Origin: Laburnicola sp. R22_1 | Taxonomy: Eukaryota > Ascomycota > Dothideomycetes > Pleosporales > Didymosphaeriaceae | Length of the DNA stretch: 64,000 nucleotides | Assembly (NCBI GenBank): GCA_014281115.1 | Contig: JACONQ010000025.1 | Location: 1-64,000, forward strand | Reading direction: 5' to 3' | In this document: in pieces, positions 23,100 to 36,600 of the stretch | How the letters are laid out: each line of letters opens with the position of its first letter | How positions within the stretch are numbered: the first letter of the stretch is position 1 | The notes under the pieces: generated by a model | What the model was told of the DNA's origin: nothing | Seen by the model: only the letters and a program-made list of their open reading frames with translations | Database searches by the model: none | Position numbers and translations under genes: made by a program

Positions 23100-24340
23100 G
23101 GCAGTAGTAGGATTCTTACCACTATAATAGCAATATATAGGTCTAGTGGACGCCTTGCTTCTATAAGTAAGGAGCTAGGCGGCCTATCTAGGAACACTTA
23201 GCAGCAAGCGAGTACTGTTAGGTAGGTAGGAGAACAAGTAGAGGAACTTAGGGAGGCTACCTAAGAAGAAATTAATAATGGCCTTAAGAGTTCGCAAGGC
23301 TCTTAGATAGAGCTAAATATAATAGAAGCTAATAGAAGGGCAGCTTATATCGCAGAATTATAAAATTGGGCGCGCAAGGAATAAGAACAATAGAAAATAT
23401 AACACATTAAAGGCATATAATAATGTTATAAAGCTGGCAACGTAGCAACTCTTAATAAGCTTATTAGTACCCCGCGCGTGGCCACTATAGCCTTATTGTT
23501 TCTAGTAGTCGCTAAACAGAGTACCTTACCGCAATCACCCCTACTACATATCTATAACTATAAGAATTATCGTAATTATAACTAATAGAAGCGGGATTAT
23601 AAGTTTTATTTCTCGCAAGCGCCTTCTTACTTTGTTATAGAAGATTATAAGATTACCTTTAGTAGGCAGTACCTATCTAAAGATCTTTAAAGTCAGTTTA
23701 AGTTATATTATAATTAACAACAATAGATAGACCCTAAATAGGCCTCTACCTAGTAGACGTTAATAGAACGAATGCTTAATACCCTAGGTACTCTATTAGA
23801 ACGCTAATAGATAGCATTTAAGGCGATAAAGAACTATTGCCAAAGGGCAAATTAAACTCTAACTAACCTACTTAACCACCTTCTCCCTTTATAGAATAAA
23901 ATTAAGAAGTAGAACAAGTATTATAGAGTAGCTAAATTTATAGCTTCTATAGATAATAAGCTACGCAGAGAAGTTTTACATTACCTACCTTCTTAAAAGG
24001 AAACCCTTATAGAGGTAAAAGAAATTACTAATCGCCTTTACTAAGAGGAAGAACGGTCTGCCAAGAGTAAAGGTAAGTCTAAGAACTTATTAAAGAGGCC
24101 TAAGTTAATAATACCCCCTACAGAGTTAGCTAAGTTAGCTAAATGTGGCAAAAGGAAGCAAAAGGACTATAAACAGTCTAGCTCGACACAAAAGGAAAAG
24201 GATAAAGATAATCCAAAGATTACTTACTAGAACTGTGGCAAAAGAGGCTACGTTTCCCTAATTATAAGGAGAGAAATCCAGACCTACCTTTCTATCCTAA
24301 GAACGCATCAGAGTCCGCAGGAAAAGGCAAGGGCCAGTAG
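23100..24340 (+). pseudogene. Gypsy gag, degraded
   Basis: Frame with many TAA/TAG stops, charged and glutamate/lysine rich, ending in a retroviral-type zinc knuckle remnant at 24225-24275 (N-C-G-K-R-G-Y-V; the first Cys codon region is altered). Gag would form the virus-like particle. It lies directly after the left LTR, as expected. Confidence 0.6.
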
Positions 24341-24439
24341 GACTAGACTCCGTCCTATTAGCCGCAATTATTAAGTATAAGAAGAATAAGCAGCTTAGAA
24401 ATCTCTATAACGTGCTTTACTCAAAGAGGCTAACTATAA

Positions 24440-27400
24440 TAATAGTGTAGGCTATAGTAGGGGATTTAGACTTAGTTAAGGCACTAGTTAATAGTGGCGC
24501 TAAACTTAATATAATCTCTACTCGCTTTGCAAAGGAGAGAAATCTAATAGTAATATTCTTACTAGACTTTATAGTAGAGACGGCAAATAGTGCAAATATT
24601 ACTATATATAGATCTATAGTTGCCAAAGTGCACCTAGTAAATACTAGAGGTTATAGAGAGACCCACTAGGTCCTATTTATAGTAGTAGACCTAAGAAAGT
24701 ACAAAATATACTTAGAATTACTATGAATTGCCACATATAATCCAAAACTCAACTTTCGCACAGGTTAATTATTGTTCTAAGAAAAGTTAGGGCAAAATGC
24801 GCCTAACTACGCCAAAGTGGCCCTTAAAGACACGAAACAGTTTAGTTCAATAATATTAAACTTAACTGCGAAATTATACGCGTGTGATATTAGCTATATA
24901 GGCAATAGGATTTTTATAATCTTAATAGAGGCTATAATTCTATAGGTATACTAAGAGTTTACTAATATAGCAAATAGTAATTAATTAGAGATATTTGCAG
25001 AACACTCCACAACTAACCTAAGTATTAATTTTCTTCCTAGAAAATAACCACCCTATTAGCCCCTCTATAACTTATCTAAGAGTAAGCTAAGTGTCTTACG
25101 CAAGTATATCGCAAATTGCTTGCGAAGAGACTAGATATAATATTTAAGGTTACTAGCTAGAGCACTAATCCTATTCGCAAAAAAATAGTATATCAAGACT
25201 ATGCGTAGATTATTAGAGCCTTAACAAGATTACTATTAAGAATTATTATGCGTTACTCTTAATTGCTAAGTCCGTAGAAAGATTAGCAAAAGCGAAGTTC
25301 TTTACTAAGCTTAATATCTAAGAGGCATATTATAGAATAAGAATTAAGGAAGGTAATAAGTAAAAGATAGCTTTTTATACAAAGTACAGACACTTTAAGT
25401 ATTTAGTAATATCGTTTAGTTTAACTAATGCTCTAGCATAATTCTAAGAATATATTAATAAGATCATAGTAAGACTAATTAATATAACGTATATTATCTA
25501 TTTAGACAATATACTTATCTTCTCTAATATAGAAGAGGAATATAAACAGCATATAAAAAAGTCCTCTAAAGGCTATATAAGGCCAAACTATATATTAAAC
25601 TTAGTAAGTGCGAGTTTTATTAGGAAGAGACAGAGTACCTAGGCTATAATATTGGCCAAAAGAGAGTTAGAGTGTACAAAGACTATATAAAAACAATTAC
25701 AAAGTGGCCACTCCCTAAGATAGCGTGCGATATTAGGGTGTTTATTAGTTTTATAAATTATTACTAAATATTTATTAAAGGGTTTTTAAGAGTGGCTCTA
25801 CCCCTTACTAAACTTACTTAGAAGAAGTCTAGTACTGCCTAGGGTAGGCATACTTAAAGAAGGAAGGAAAGCTAACCCTTATATCTAGATACGCAGGCAA
25901 GAGCAGCTTTTAAAGAGTTAAAGGCTATATTTACAATAGTGCCTATAGTAGTGCACTTTAAGCCTAATAAAGAGATAAGACTTAAGGTAAACGTCTTAGG
26001 TAGCGCGATATCTAGCATATTAAGCTAGAATATGCCCAAATCTAATAGAACCCCGCAATAGTAACCTATTAGTTTCTTTTTATAGAAGCTAGACAGCACA
26101 CAACTTTGATATAAAACACACAATAAGAAATTACTAGCTATTAATAGAAGTGTTAAATATTAGCGACACTACCTATTAAGTATTCTATTTATTATTCTTA
26201 TAGATTACAATAACTTGCGATGATTTATAAACATAAAGAAATTAAACTACTAGTAGGTTAGAATCTATAAGAGGCTAGCAGAGTACAATTTTATTATTAT
26301 CTACTAGCCAGAGAAGGAAAACCTAGCAGATAGACTATTAAGACGCCCTAACTATATAAGCGAGGCGCAACACCTAGCAAAGAAAGAAAACAGAGCTTAT
26401 ATAGAGCCTTTAAGAACATTATTAAGTAGGAATACTTTTAATAAACTAACTACCTAATTAATTAGTAAAATTATAAGATCCTAACAAGCGGCACCCTAGG
26501 AACAAAGGCAGCTAAGAAGGCGCGAACCTAGAAGAGTAATTGTAAAAAAGTCAATATTGTTAATAAAGATTAGCTCTAAATCCAACTTAGAGATTAAAGA
26601 TAACGTTAAGGCTCTAGGAGAACCTTAGTCCTAATAGTTAGGCAAGAAGTCGCTAGAAGAAGACATAATAGAGCAAAACAAAATTAAAGTGCTTACAATA
26701 AGTGCGAAGAAGGCGAAGGCTCTCTAGACATACTATAATAGTCCTATAGCTAGGCATTTTGGAGAAAAGAAGACGTTAGAAAAGTTAAGAAGGCATTTCT
26801 AATAGAAAGGAATGCAACGCAAAGTTAAGAACTACTATTAAGACTATTTAAAGTGCAGAATATTTATCGCACCTTAACACTAACTATATAGTCTTTTAAA
26901 TCCTTTGCCTGTGCCAAATGGCCCTTAGAAGGACCTTACCTTAGATTTTATTATAGACTTACCCCTAGCTAAACACTTGGCCAAGTCTATAATACTATTC
27001 TAGTAATAGTAGACTGCCTAACAAAGATGGCTTATTATATACTTACTAGAGTAGATTAGAACGCAAAGGACTTAGTAGAAGTCTAGATTCGGGATGTTAT
27101 TAGGTTATACAGCACTCCTAAGACAATTGTATTAGATAGAGGTCTAATAATAAACTCTTACTATTAGGACTCTTTTTATTATTACCTTAACACTATAATA
27201 GTGTTATTATTAGCCTATTACCCACAAACGGACGGGCAAACTAAAAGGCAGAATTAGACACTTAAGTAGTATCTTTAGTGCTTTTGCTGTCTAGAATAGG
27301 ATAACTAGGCAAGATAGTTGCCAATCGCGGAATTTGCGTATAACAATAGCGTAAACGTAACAACTAGAGTAACTCCTTTTCGCGCATACTATAGAGCGGA

Positions 27401-27990
27401 TTCTTATGCGCCAAAATGGCCCAGAATGCCGCTTGGCGGCGGAGAATCGCTATTAGGCATATTAATCGCGGCAAAAGTTATTATACTACAGGCTTAATAT
27501 AAAACAAAGATTATAGCGGCGAATACGTACTAGAAAAAGTACACTAATAAGAAGAGGAAGTACCTTAGTCTTAAACTAGAGGATTAAGTGTTTATATCTA
27601 CTAGACATCTAAACTCTACACAATCTAAGCGTAAACTTAATTGGAAGTTTATTAAACTAGACACAGTTAAGTACCCTATAGAGAAAGAAGCCTATAGAGT
27701 TAACTTCCTAAAATTAAACGCACACCCAGTTTTTTATATATTATTATTAGAGCTATATAAATAAAGAGGAGCTATTAAGTCTTAAGCAGATCTAATTATA
27801 GACACCCTATACACGTTTAGCGATAATGTGTATTATGTAGAGAAGGTACTAGAGAGTAGGCAGTAATTAGTTAAAACCTAGGAATATCTTATTAAATAGG
27901 AAGGTTACTTAGAAGAAGAAAACTTATAGAAGCTAGGCACTAATCTAAGTGCCAACTCTATTAAAGAATTTTGGAAAAAGAAGAATATTC
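24440..27990 (+). pseudogene. Gypsy pol with chromodomain, degraded
   Basis: The domains can be read in order although no long open frame remains. Protease: V-N-S-G-A-K (24490). RT: F-T-K-L-N-I (25300) and Y-L-D-N-I-L-I-F-S (25498), where the catalytic D-D is now D-N. RNase H: around 26050-26250. Zinc-binding and integrase region: 26740-27450, with V-D-C-L-T-K-M-A-Y-Y and Y-Y-P-Q-T-D-G-Q-T. Chromodomain: 27810-27990 (Y-Y-V-E-K-V-L-E-S-R..E-Y-L-I-K-Q-E-G-Y). Chromodomains direct integration to marked heterochromatin. A purine tract lies at 28032-28041. Stops are TAA/TAG, so RIP killed it. Confidence 0.8.
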
Positions 27991-28049
27991 TAGAACACTA
28001 ACAAAGAGGCTCTTGTTCGGGTTAAACAACTATAGAAGGGGGATAAAAG

Positions 28050-29600
28050 AACTTCCTTAGGAAATTTTAATAGGGAATTTTAATTCCTTTCTTTTATAGA
28101 TAAGAAATCGGACTTAGATTAACTATACAGTTAGAGAATTACTATAAAAAGTACACTTGCTACCTTTACCTATTTTTTTCCTATAGAGGGTTTTTTTACT
28201 ACAATTATAGAGGTGTTTAATAGTATAAGGTATTATAAAGGCAATACTAACTTAGAAAGATTATAGTATCTCTAGAGGTTAGTTAAAAAGGACTATAAAG
28301 GACTATAAGAGCATATTACACTTCACTTAGAGCCAAAAGAAAAGAATATTCTAAGATCCTAGGTTTAAGATATTTTAGGGCGTCGCCGCCCGCTAGAAGG
28401 CGCTATTTAAGTCCTAACGAACTCCTATATCACAGGGAGCCATTACTCCTAAGGACACTAAGGCATAATGGCCCTAGAGGTCCCCCTTATACACACATAT
28501 TAGCCTAAGGCCCCTAAAGGGGATAAAAGCACTACTAAGAAGCTAAAAAAGCACTATCCGCGACTATAACCGCGAGTAGAACTCTTACTGTCACTCTAAA
28601 ACTCCTAATAACGCGTTAGTCTATATTTATTCTACAACTGCGTTAGTATACAATATAATGAAACAAAAGGCGGAATTATAGACCTTGTCTTACTTTAAGA
28701 TCTCACCCTTATGGGTTGCGTGATTAATAGTCTTCTTATAGTAACATTGCTTAGTCTTGCGCTCTATATTAGTATAAGCGCGCTTCTTAGTAAAGCAATA
28801 GGTTAATTAACGGATATTGCTGCCGTTATAAACACAGAGATTCTGTACATAGGGCTTAAATAAGCTAAGAAGTAATTAGTTAACAGAAAGCGTCATAAGG
28901 ATAACTATATCCACTTAATATAGTTTATAAGCCTCTTAGCAGTCTTGCGGACGCGTTTCTTATTCTTATTAGAATTACTACTATAAAGGAGAGCCTAAGT
29001 AGTGATAAGACTATTAAGCTTAGCATTAAAGTTAATAGGGCACTATATTATCTTACTTAGAAATATAATAGCGCCTAATATGGGCATGCATTACTATAAG
29101 GTAGTGTTTATTCTAAATTAAGTAATTACCATACCTAGACAGCTAAATACCATTAATTTAAATTAATAGAATACGTTTAGTATCTAGAAAGTGGCATATA
29201 TAAAGTAAATCCCCCTTATAGATAAGTTTAACACAACAAATATATAGATTGGTACTAGCGAGTTAGTTATAAGCCAACTCTGTCCGCTGTATAGTAAGCG
29301 TCTTCTTAAGGGCCATCTTACTATAGAAAGGGATATTAGAATATATTAGGACAATAAGAGTAGGATAGTATATACTAAATTAACTAGTAGAGGCGCAAGG
29401 AGTAAGAGTAGTGCAAGGGCAGGCAAAAACTAAAACAACTACACTAAGCCTCGCTTAATAGCACCTTTAGCTTCTAAATTAGTTAGGTGCCCTAGAGCAT
29501 CTTAATGGCGTAATAGCGCCTAATACAACAATAATTATTGCTATATAGTTATAAGACTGGCGATTGTTTACTTTTTAAGCGAAGATAATAGGATATCGTA
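28050..29600. other. Unassigned sequence between chromodomain and 3' LTR
   Basis: Less AT-rich than its surroundings (for example 28380-28620) and not recognisably coding. It may be a long untranslated region, part of a long LTR, or an inserted fragment. Confidence 0.35.
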
Positions 29601-29603
29601 CGT

Positions 29604-29842
29604 TGTAATCTTCTAGGGCAACCCAGATTGGGTTAATCCTAGAAGGGAGATACTATAAGGCCTCCTTATCGCTTAGGTGACTAAATGGGGACTTATGTCT
29701 CCTTTGGGCCTAGTGGGAGTTTAGATAAAAATCCCCTTACTTTAGATAAGAGCGGGTAGCGATTCGTCTCATTACTACTCACCTCCTAATATTATCCTAT
29801 TCTGCCTCATTAACTATTAGGCGTCCTAGTGGCGCCCTTACA
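29604..29842 (+). repeat. 3' LTR of the chromodomain Gypsy
   Basis: Runs from TGTAATCTTCTAGGGC to GGCGCCCTTACA, so it has TG..CA ends. A hairpin (cttctaggg..cctagaag) lies in its first 45 bp. The exact start is inferred. Confidence 0.55.
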
Positions 29843-31257
29843 CTATAACTATAGCTAATATGCTTAACTATCTTAATAAGATTTATTTGTTGAAGAATAA
29901 ACTATTAGACGCCTAGAAAAAGATTATAGGCAATATACTTATTTAGGCCTTAAAGAGACTCTTATAAATTAGTATGCGTAATTTATAGTAGTTATTAACT
30001 ATTATAGTATACCTAACTACTTACTAATAAATTACGCCTACTATTTTATATATACTTGCGTTATGTATACTACTAATATATTATTTATTTCTAATAAGTC
30101 TTTTACTTTTCATATAAAACGCCTATTTTATATAGAATACCTTAATTATAAATTTATAATAGATTGTTTAGAAGTCTTTGCAACTATAGTATCTAACTAC
30201 TTAAAAGCTTATATAATAAATATAACTATAACTAGATCTAATACTACTATATACACTACCTTATATATAAAGTCTACTAGGCGTAATAATTATACGTGCA
30301 CGTTATATAAACTAAATCTACTAGCTAAATCTATTGCCTACTTTAAATATAGTGTAGTAGGATATTAAGTAATAGATGCATTTACTAACTATTATAATAA
30401 TACTATTACCTTAGTAAAGAGTATTAAGTATCTCTATATTATCCTTTTAGGCTCTATTAATTATAAAGATGCGTATTATATCTATGCTATTTAAATAAAC
30501 CTTAACTAACTATATAGGATATATAAATATAATAGCTCCAATGGTAAGTTATTTAAATCTAATAACCTAGCTAATAATAACCTAGACGTGCATTAAGGGT
30601 AGGACTATAAGAATAAGAATAAGTTATATTTTTAGTAGCTCTAGAGCAAAATTATATAATAGAGCAATAATAATAGTGTATATGAAAGAACTTTATAGTC
30701 GTATAATAAAAGATTAATAAGTTTAAATTAGATATAGAACCAGGTCTTAACCTATAGCATATATAATAGATCTCTGCAATTAATATAGACAAACTAGACA
30801 AAACTAAATAACTCTAGTTTACTTATTTAATTAAACTAGCTACACTTTAAAAATAGGTAAAGGCGTAATAGCTTACTAATACTAGAGCTAGTGTAAGTTT
30901 TGTTAGTTCTTTATATATTAAATAATACTAGCTAAGACTATACTATATTAATAACCTAATTACTCTATATCTTATAGATAGTAAAGTTATAGATAAGATT
31001 AGTTAAACTATAGACCTTATAATATACTATAGTACTTATACTAGCACTATAATATATTTTATTACTAATATTAGCGCTTCTAATATTATTCTTAGTATAA
31101 ATTAAATATTCGCTTATAACTTGTAACTAGGATTATATAACTAATCTATAATATTTACTGCTTATTATTGCCTAGTTTATTACCTTAAAAATATACTACC
31201 TAAAACTATATACTATAATAAGCTATCTACTAGTTTATTATAACCTATACTAACTTT
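29843..31257 (+). mobile_element. Second Gypsy element, 5' portion (gag and protease remnant)
   Basis: Degraded frames lead to a retropepsin remnant at about 30885-31250 (A-S-V-S-F-V-S-S-L-Y, then I-T-L-Y-L-I-D-S-K and I-I-L-S-I-N). A 101-codon open frame at 30063-30368 precedes it; I cannot assign it. No LTR was found. The same element resumes after R1 copy c at about 32480, after the Copia at 40401 and after the pogo element at 43479. Confidence 0.55.
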
Positions 31258-31367
31258 TTTCTAGGATTAATCTGTAATATTATATAATCCTAGGCTAGCT
31301 ATTTAACTAACTACTATGTTATATAATTAATAATTCTTTTAATAATAATTTTTACTACTATAATAAG

Positions 31368-31434
<67 letters not shown>

Positions 31435-32480
31435 GTAACTACCCTAACTATTTTATTACTATTTTATGGTAGATTTCCCTTATAACTAGTAAGATATATA
31501 CTATTCTCTAAGACCTTACTACTGCCTATCTCCTCTATACTCTCTTTACTACTACTTACTCTTACTCGTATTACACTACTACTTTTACTTTTTATTATTT
31601 TTATATACCTATAAGTTCTTAACTACTATTAAAAGCTTTTTTTGCTATAGCTGCGCGCGTATACTTTAGTAATATATAAAGAATACTTTCTTATCTTTTA
31701 ATAGTTGCCTACTACTATATCTTAGTCTATCCTCTAGTCTTACTAATAATATAATAGTAAGGAGCTATTATTATTATATAAATATTGCTATATTATCGCT
31801 TAGGCCTCTATATAAAAGAATAGTCTTACACTTAAGAATTTAGAGTTGCGTAAAAATAGTATATAGCCTAAATAAATTATTAGTTATAACCTCTAGAATA
31901 GTATAATTAATCTAGTTCTCTAGTAGGCCTACCTTAACTATATCTTATAATAGGTAGACTAGATAGCTAATATTATCTAGCTAGTTATCTATACTAGTTT
32001 TAAATTCTCTAGCAGCTATTTAACTGTAGGTATTAGATAACTTAATTTTAGAATACTAGAAAGCTAGCTTACTATATATATTAAAGAGTTATATTTAAAA
32101 GACTTAGTATTGTGTATATTAAAGGAGGCGAATTTTTAGACATTATAAATATTATAAGAGGTAGACTTATATAATATATATATATAGCAAACTATAGTTA
32201 TAACTTCGCGTAGCTCTACTATAGCTTTCTAATAGTCTACTAGTTAAGAGATAATATATAAGTTAGTTATACTAGATAGCAGACTATTTATTAACTACTA
32301 TTAATAATACTATTATACACAATACTAATAATAAAATTATTATTATTTTATATATATTTTGTTACAACTACTATATACTAGATATTAAGTTATAGTGCCT
32401 TCTATTTTACTCCTCTCTATGTATAGTGCGGACTTAACCTTAGCTAGAATATCCACACAATAAAGATCTTTAATAACCTA
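31258..32480 (+). repeat. R1 repeat, copy c, inserted in the second Gypsy
   Basis: Full R1 layout: ctaggattaatctgtaatat, aactaactactatg, a TAA/AAT tract at 31370-31436, the region matching the R1 frame, and aaagatctttaat at the right end. Gypsy protease precedes it and the pre-RT segment follows, so it interrupts that element. Confidence 0.6.
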
Positions 32481-32876
32481 TATTAACTTATAAGAATATT
32501 AGTCTAATTACTAGCTAGGTAGCTTATCTAATAGTAGTTTATAAACTAGACTCTATTACTTAGCTAGAGCCTTATAACTAAGACTAGCTAGGTTAATTAC
32601 CTAATGTAATAATAGGCAATTATAATATATAGATGTTCTATGCTACTATAGAACTTACTATGTATAGTTAGATAGACTATAATAAGTTTATAAAAAAGTT
32701 ATCTAATAAGTCCTAAATAGTAAATAAGACAAAATAATTATTACCTATATAGTTATAAGATAAGTCTTAGTATTTTAACCTAAAGAAGGCTAACAAGTTA
32801 TCTTCCTATTACTCTAGAGTTAACTATATTATTAACTTTATTAATAATAAAGCTTTACAACTATATATATATATAG
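32481..32876 (+). pseudogene. Second Gypsy, segment just upstream of RT
   Basis: Frame with TAA/TAG stops shows F-N-L-K-K-A-N-K-L and later A-L-Q-L-Y, corresponding to the linker that precedes RT in fungal Gypsy pol proteins. It is cut by the Copia insertion at 32876 and continues at 40401. Confidence 0.6.
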
Positions 32877-33164
32877 TGTCCGTACACCGTACGGGCAAGG
32901 GCACCTGAGGGTGTTGAGGTTTCAATATTGCCGCACGATGGCATCACGTGGGGATCACGTGATGCCCGTGCGCCGCGGCCCGTGCGCCGCAAGATCTTCT
33001 CCTTTCCATCCGCACCCTCTCTAGAGACAAGCAATCAATACCAAGTCGTTCTGTTATGTTATTTCCTTTCCTCGTACGATCGCCCCGTACACCCTCCACG
33101 CTTGCCAGTATAGAGGATTAGAATTCGATGTCTATACAGCTAGCTGTAGAGTACCCATTCAACA
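32877..33164 (+). repeat. Copia 5' LTR
   Basis: TGTCCGTACACC to CCCATTCAACA, 288 bp, TG..CA ends. It contains five CGYRCG hexamers. It also has a 12 bp direct repeat cccgtgcgccgc (32966 and 32980) and the two E-boxes listed separately. A 61-codon frame inside it is present in both LTRs and is probably chance. Confidence 0.95.
32945..32961. promoter_or_regulatory. Two CACGTG E-boxes in the Copia LTR
   Basis: CACGTG at 32945-32950 and 32956-32961, about one helical turn apart, in the upstream half of the LTR. CACGTG is the classic bHLH site; a promoter role is inferred. The same pair is in the 3' LTR (40176-40192). Confidence 0.5.
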
Positions 33165-33230
33165 CTAATTAGTGGTTGACTAACCCTCAACTGCAAATTG
33201 GCAAGAGTGAAGACGGATCGCACAAGTTGT

Positions 33231-33576
33231 TATCAGCTATACAATTTGTTTCGCATACCCTGTCCTCCGTACGCAAGAGGATAGCAGACCAAAAACTTTG
33301 TGGAGTCAGTAAGTAGATGTCGCTGCTGTACAAAACAAAGGAAGCGATTGTACGAGACGTTATCAGCTGTACGATTTGTTTCGTTATACCCTGTCCTCCG
33401 TACGCAAGAGGATAGCAGATCAAACCTTTGTGGAGTCAGTAAGTAGATGTCGCTGCTGTACAAAACATAGGAAGCGATTGTACGAGACGTACAAAACCTA
33501 TCCTTATCTATAGGGATAGCAGATTAACTCTTTTATCAAGTCAGTAAGTAGATGTCGCTGCTGTACGAGATTCAAG
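33231..33576 (+). repeat. Tandem 130 bp repeat in the Copia leader
   Basis: tatcagct begins at 33231 and again at 33361, giving two 130 bp units that are near-identical and include ctccgtacgcaagaggatag and gtcagtaagtagatgtcgct. A third, partial unit runs to about 33576. It lies between the 5' LTR and gag and may be a packaging, dimerisation or translation-control region. Confidence 0.85.
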
Positions 33577-33695
33577 AGGAGATAGTGCACCAAGCACACC
33601 ACCAGTAACCGTACGAAGACACGGTTAGACAACAACAAACCCCGATAAAGCGCGACCCTCCGTACGACCGACCTATCGAACGAACCAGTCACGCA

Positions 33696-36600
33696 ATGGC
33701 TACCCCTACCACCTCGCAAGAAGCCTCCACCGCCTCGCACGAAGTCCCCATCGCCTCACAAGACAACACTGATGTGCCTGAGTATACCGGACCGTACGAT
33801 CGGTATGTCAAAGGAACAGGAATATCAGAGGAAACACTGCGCAAGGGAACAAGACCTGTGTATTGGAATGATGAGATCAACATGGCAAACAATCCTTCTC
33901 AGTTGGAAATGCAATCGTACGCGGCATATACTATTGCTGAGTATCGTGCGTCATACCAGAAAGGGACAGCTTTCTTGGAGTCATTCCAGGAAGACTTTGA
34001 AGGATGGGAAGAACACCATTTTTTGGAGTTAGGCCGTGCGTACAAGAGAGAGCTTGTAGCAGTCCTAAGAGAAAAGGGCATTAAGCTAAGGACAGATGCT
34101 AGAGCCACAAATACTAGCAAGCTGTACGAAGTAGCCCAAGGCAATGCAGATACCACTCGTACAACATTGCCTTCGCCAGCTCGCTCAACTCCTCGTACGC
34201 AAACACCAAGGCCAATCTCAAAGACACCTGAGCCAGTTAGGCTGTCGCACGAACCCGAACAGAGCAAGCCGCTGCCACCGCAGGCACCTACACAGCTGCA
34301 GGTCCCTGCAGACATCTCAAGAGAACCTTCGCACGAGTACCAAAGACAATCCCATTCGTACGAACAACCGAATGAACCACCACTCTTCGCACATGGTACC
34401 CAACTACCACTTCGCCCACCTGCTCGCGATTATCAAACGCCGTACGGAATAGAGCCACCACTAGTCAAACGCGAATCACAGGCACTGTACCAATCTACAC
34501 AGACTGAGCCTATGCTACAATCCAACCCGTACGAGCTTCCACCCAAGCACAACCTACCTCCTCGGAGAATTCCAGCTGACAAGATGATCCAATTTCAAAA
34601 GGCATGGAACAAGGATAACAACTATACTGGAGCTCCGTACGACATTTTGGCAGACAAGACTAGGATCTTTATAGATCTATGCAGACGCCTAGATATTGCT
34701 GAGGATCAATACCCAGACATCTTTCCAGATATCCTTACTGGCCGTGCGGCACAGTATTACCTCCATACTATCCGTCCTGGACAATCGTGGAAGTGCTTGT
34801 ACGAAGCACTTAACAGTCACTTTAACACTACTGTTAACCATAACCAGTATTGGACAGACTGGACCACGATGACTTTCGCACGATGCCAGCGCGAGAACCC
34901 TAACAAGAGTCTGCACGAAGTCCTAGAGGCAATGATTGACAGGCTCACCCTCGCACAGAGAGCATTAGGTGCGGACTTCGCTGGGGAAATTCCTCTCCAT
35001 ACTGCTGTCGTACGAGCATGCCGCGGACACCTAGAGCTAGAGCAGGCTATGTTCACCCCTAAGCCTACCTGTGAAGCTCTATTTGCTGATCTCCGTGCGT
35101 CAATCCAAGTTGCAATTGATCGCCAATCTAATCAGCACTTGCAAGAGGCTGATGCATACTACACTGATCGCAAATACAACTTTCCCGCACGAAGAGGCAG
35201 ACCACCAGTCCCTCGCGGACGAGGATTTCGCGGACGATTCGTACCATCATTATCGCGATTCAGATCCCGATCAAACGACATTCGTACGAGACCGAAGAAG
35301 TGTTTTGTGTGCCATAAGGAAGGTTGTTGGTCTTCCAACCATCCGCGCGATGAGCGTACCCGCGCGACAAGGCAGTACATCACCTTCTATGAAGAGCACA
35401 ATGATGAAACGCCTTCGTACGAAACCGTTCAGTCCTACATTCAGGACATAGAAGGGTATGATGATGAGGGACCTGCTTCGCACGAAGAAGAGGAGCAGAG
35501 TGAAGATAATGAGGACGGCAACAATCAAGTGTCCTACCTGACCACTGCTGCCTATCTTTACCGCACGACTGGCGAACACATCTATAAGACAGAGCCAGAG
35601 GAGTGTGCGGAACAGTTTATCCTTGAAGATCGATACCGTACGACATACCAAGGTGAACTGTGGGATACAGGTGCAGCAAGGATTTCCACTGTTGGCAAAG
35701 CACAGCTAGAGGCATACGTACGAGAGAACCCCTGTACGAAGATCGATTGGACACCTAGCAACACCAACATCAGCTTTGGAGGTCAGAACCCACAAGGATC
35801 TCTAGGAACCGTACGAATCACGAATCCAATAGGAACGGTTACCTACCACATCCTAGACACTCCAACACCATTCCTGCTGTCACTGGCAGATGCTGACAAG
35901 CTGGGTGCCTACTTCAACAATGTTCTAGATGTCATCGTACGAAAGGACGGCACAACTATACCTGTCGTACGCAAATGGGGACACCCTTTCTTCAATGTTA
36001 GCAAGGAAGAAACTGTGTCTTTCTTCACTGAACAAGAACTCCGTCGCCTTCATCGACGATTCGGACATCCCCGTACGGAAAGACTTCAGAAGATGCTTAC
36101 CAACGCTGGCCATGAAGTAGATGCCACCGTACTGAACGAAATTCAGAAGTTTTGCCACCACTGTCAATCGCACGAACAAGCCCCGCGTCGCTTCAAGTTC
36201 ACTATTAAGGATGACACCCACTTTAACTATGAGATCATCATTGATGTCGTACGCATTGGAACTAGAGACGCACTGCATGTTGTGGATGCAGACACATTAT
36301 TTCAAGCTGCAATCTTCTTGAAATCAATGTCCGCACGAGATGCGTGGGAAGCCCTCTGTAGATGCTGGATCAATGTCTACCAAGGTCCACCTGACTACAT
36401 CGTACATGACCCAGGTACGAACTTCGCATCAGATGAGTTCAGGAACCGCGCGAAGATTATTGGCGCAACCTGCAGGCAGATGCCCGTAGAAGCACATTGG
36501 GCAATAGGGAAGGTTGAGCGTTCGCACGCACCCCTCCGCAGAGCCTTCGACATTCTTAAGGCTGAACTGGGAGATCGTACGGATGAGGAGGACATCCTCC

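Larger units (their letters stand above)
22880..29842 (+). mobile_element. Gypsy (chromovirus-type) LTR retrotransposon, RIPed
   Basis: About 170 bp of closely matching sequence at 22915-23090 and 29670-29842 (taggtggccaaatgggaact on the left) marks the two LTRs. Between them, on the plus strand and in the order gag, protease, RT, RNase H, integrase, chromodomain, run degraded frames. A 1.6 kb stretch after the chromodomain (28050-29600) has no recognised content. Confidence 0.8.

Noticed and set aside
30063..30368. 101-codon frame as a live gene
   Set aside because: It is in RIPed DNA upstream of a Gypsy protease, very AT-biased in composition, with no domain; it is probably chance or gag debris.
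32928..33113. 61-codon frame in both Copia LTRs
   Set aside because: It is inside the LTR regulatory sequence, appears twice only because the LTRs are identical, and has no domain.
33187..33740. Minus-strand frames over the Copia leader repeats
   Set aside because: They owe their length to the tandem repeat; the same words recur in two frames and nothing suggests coding.
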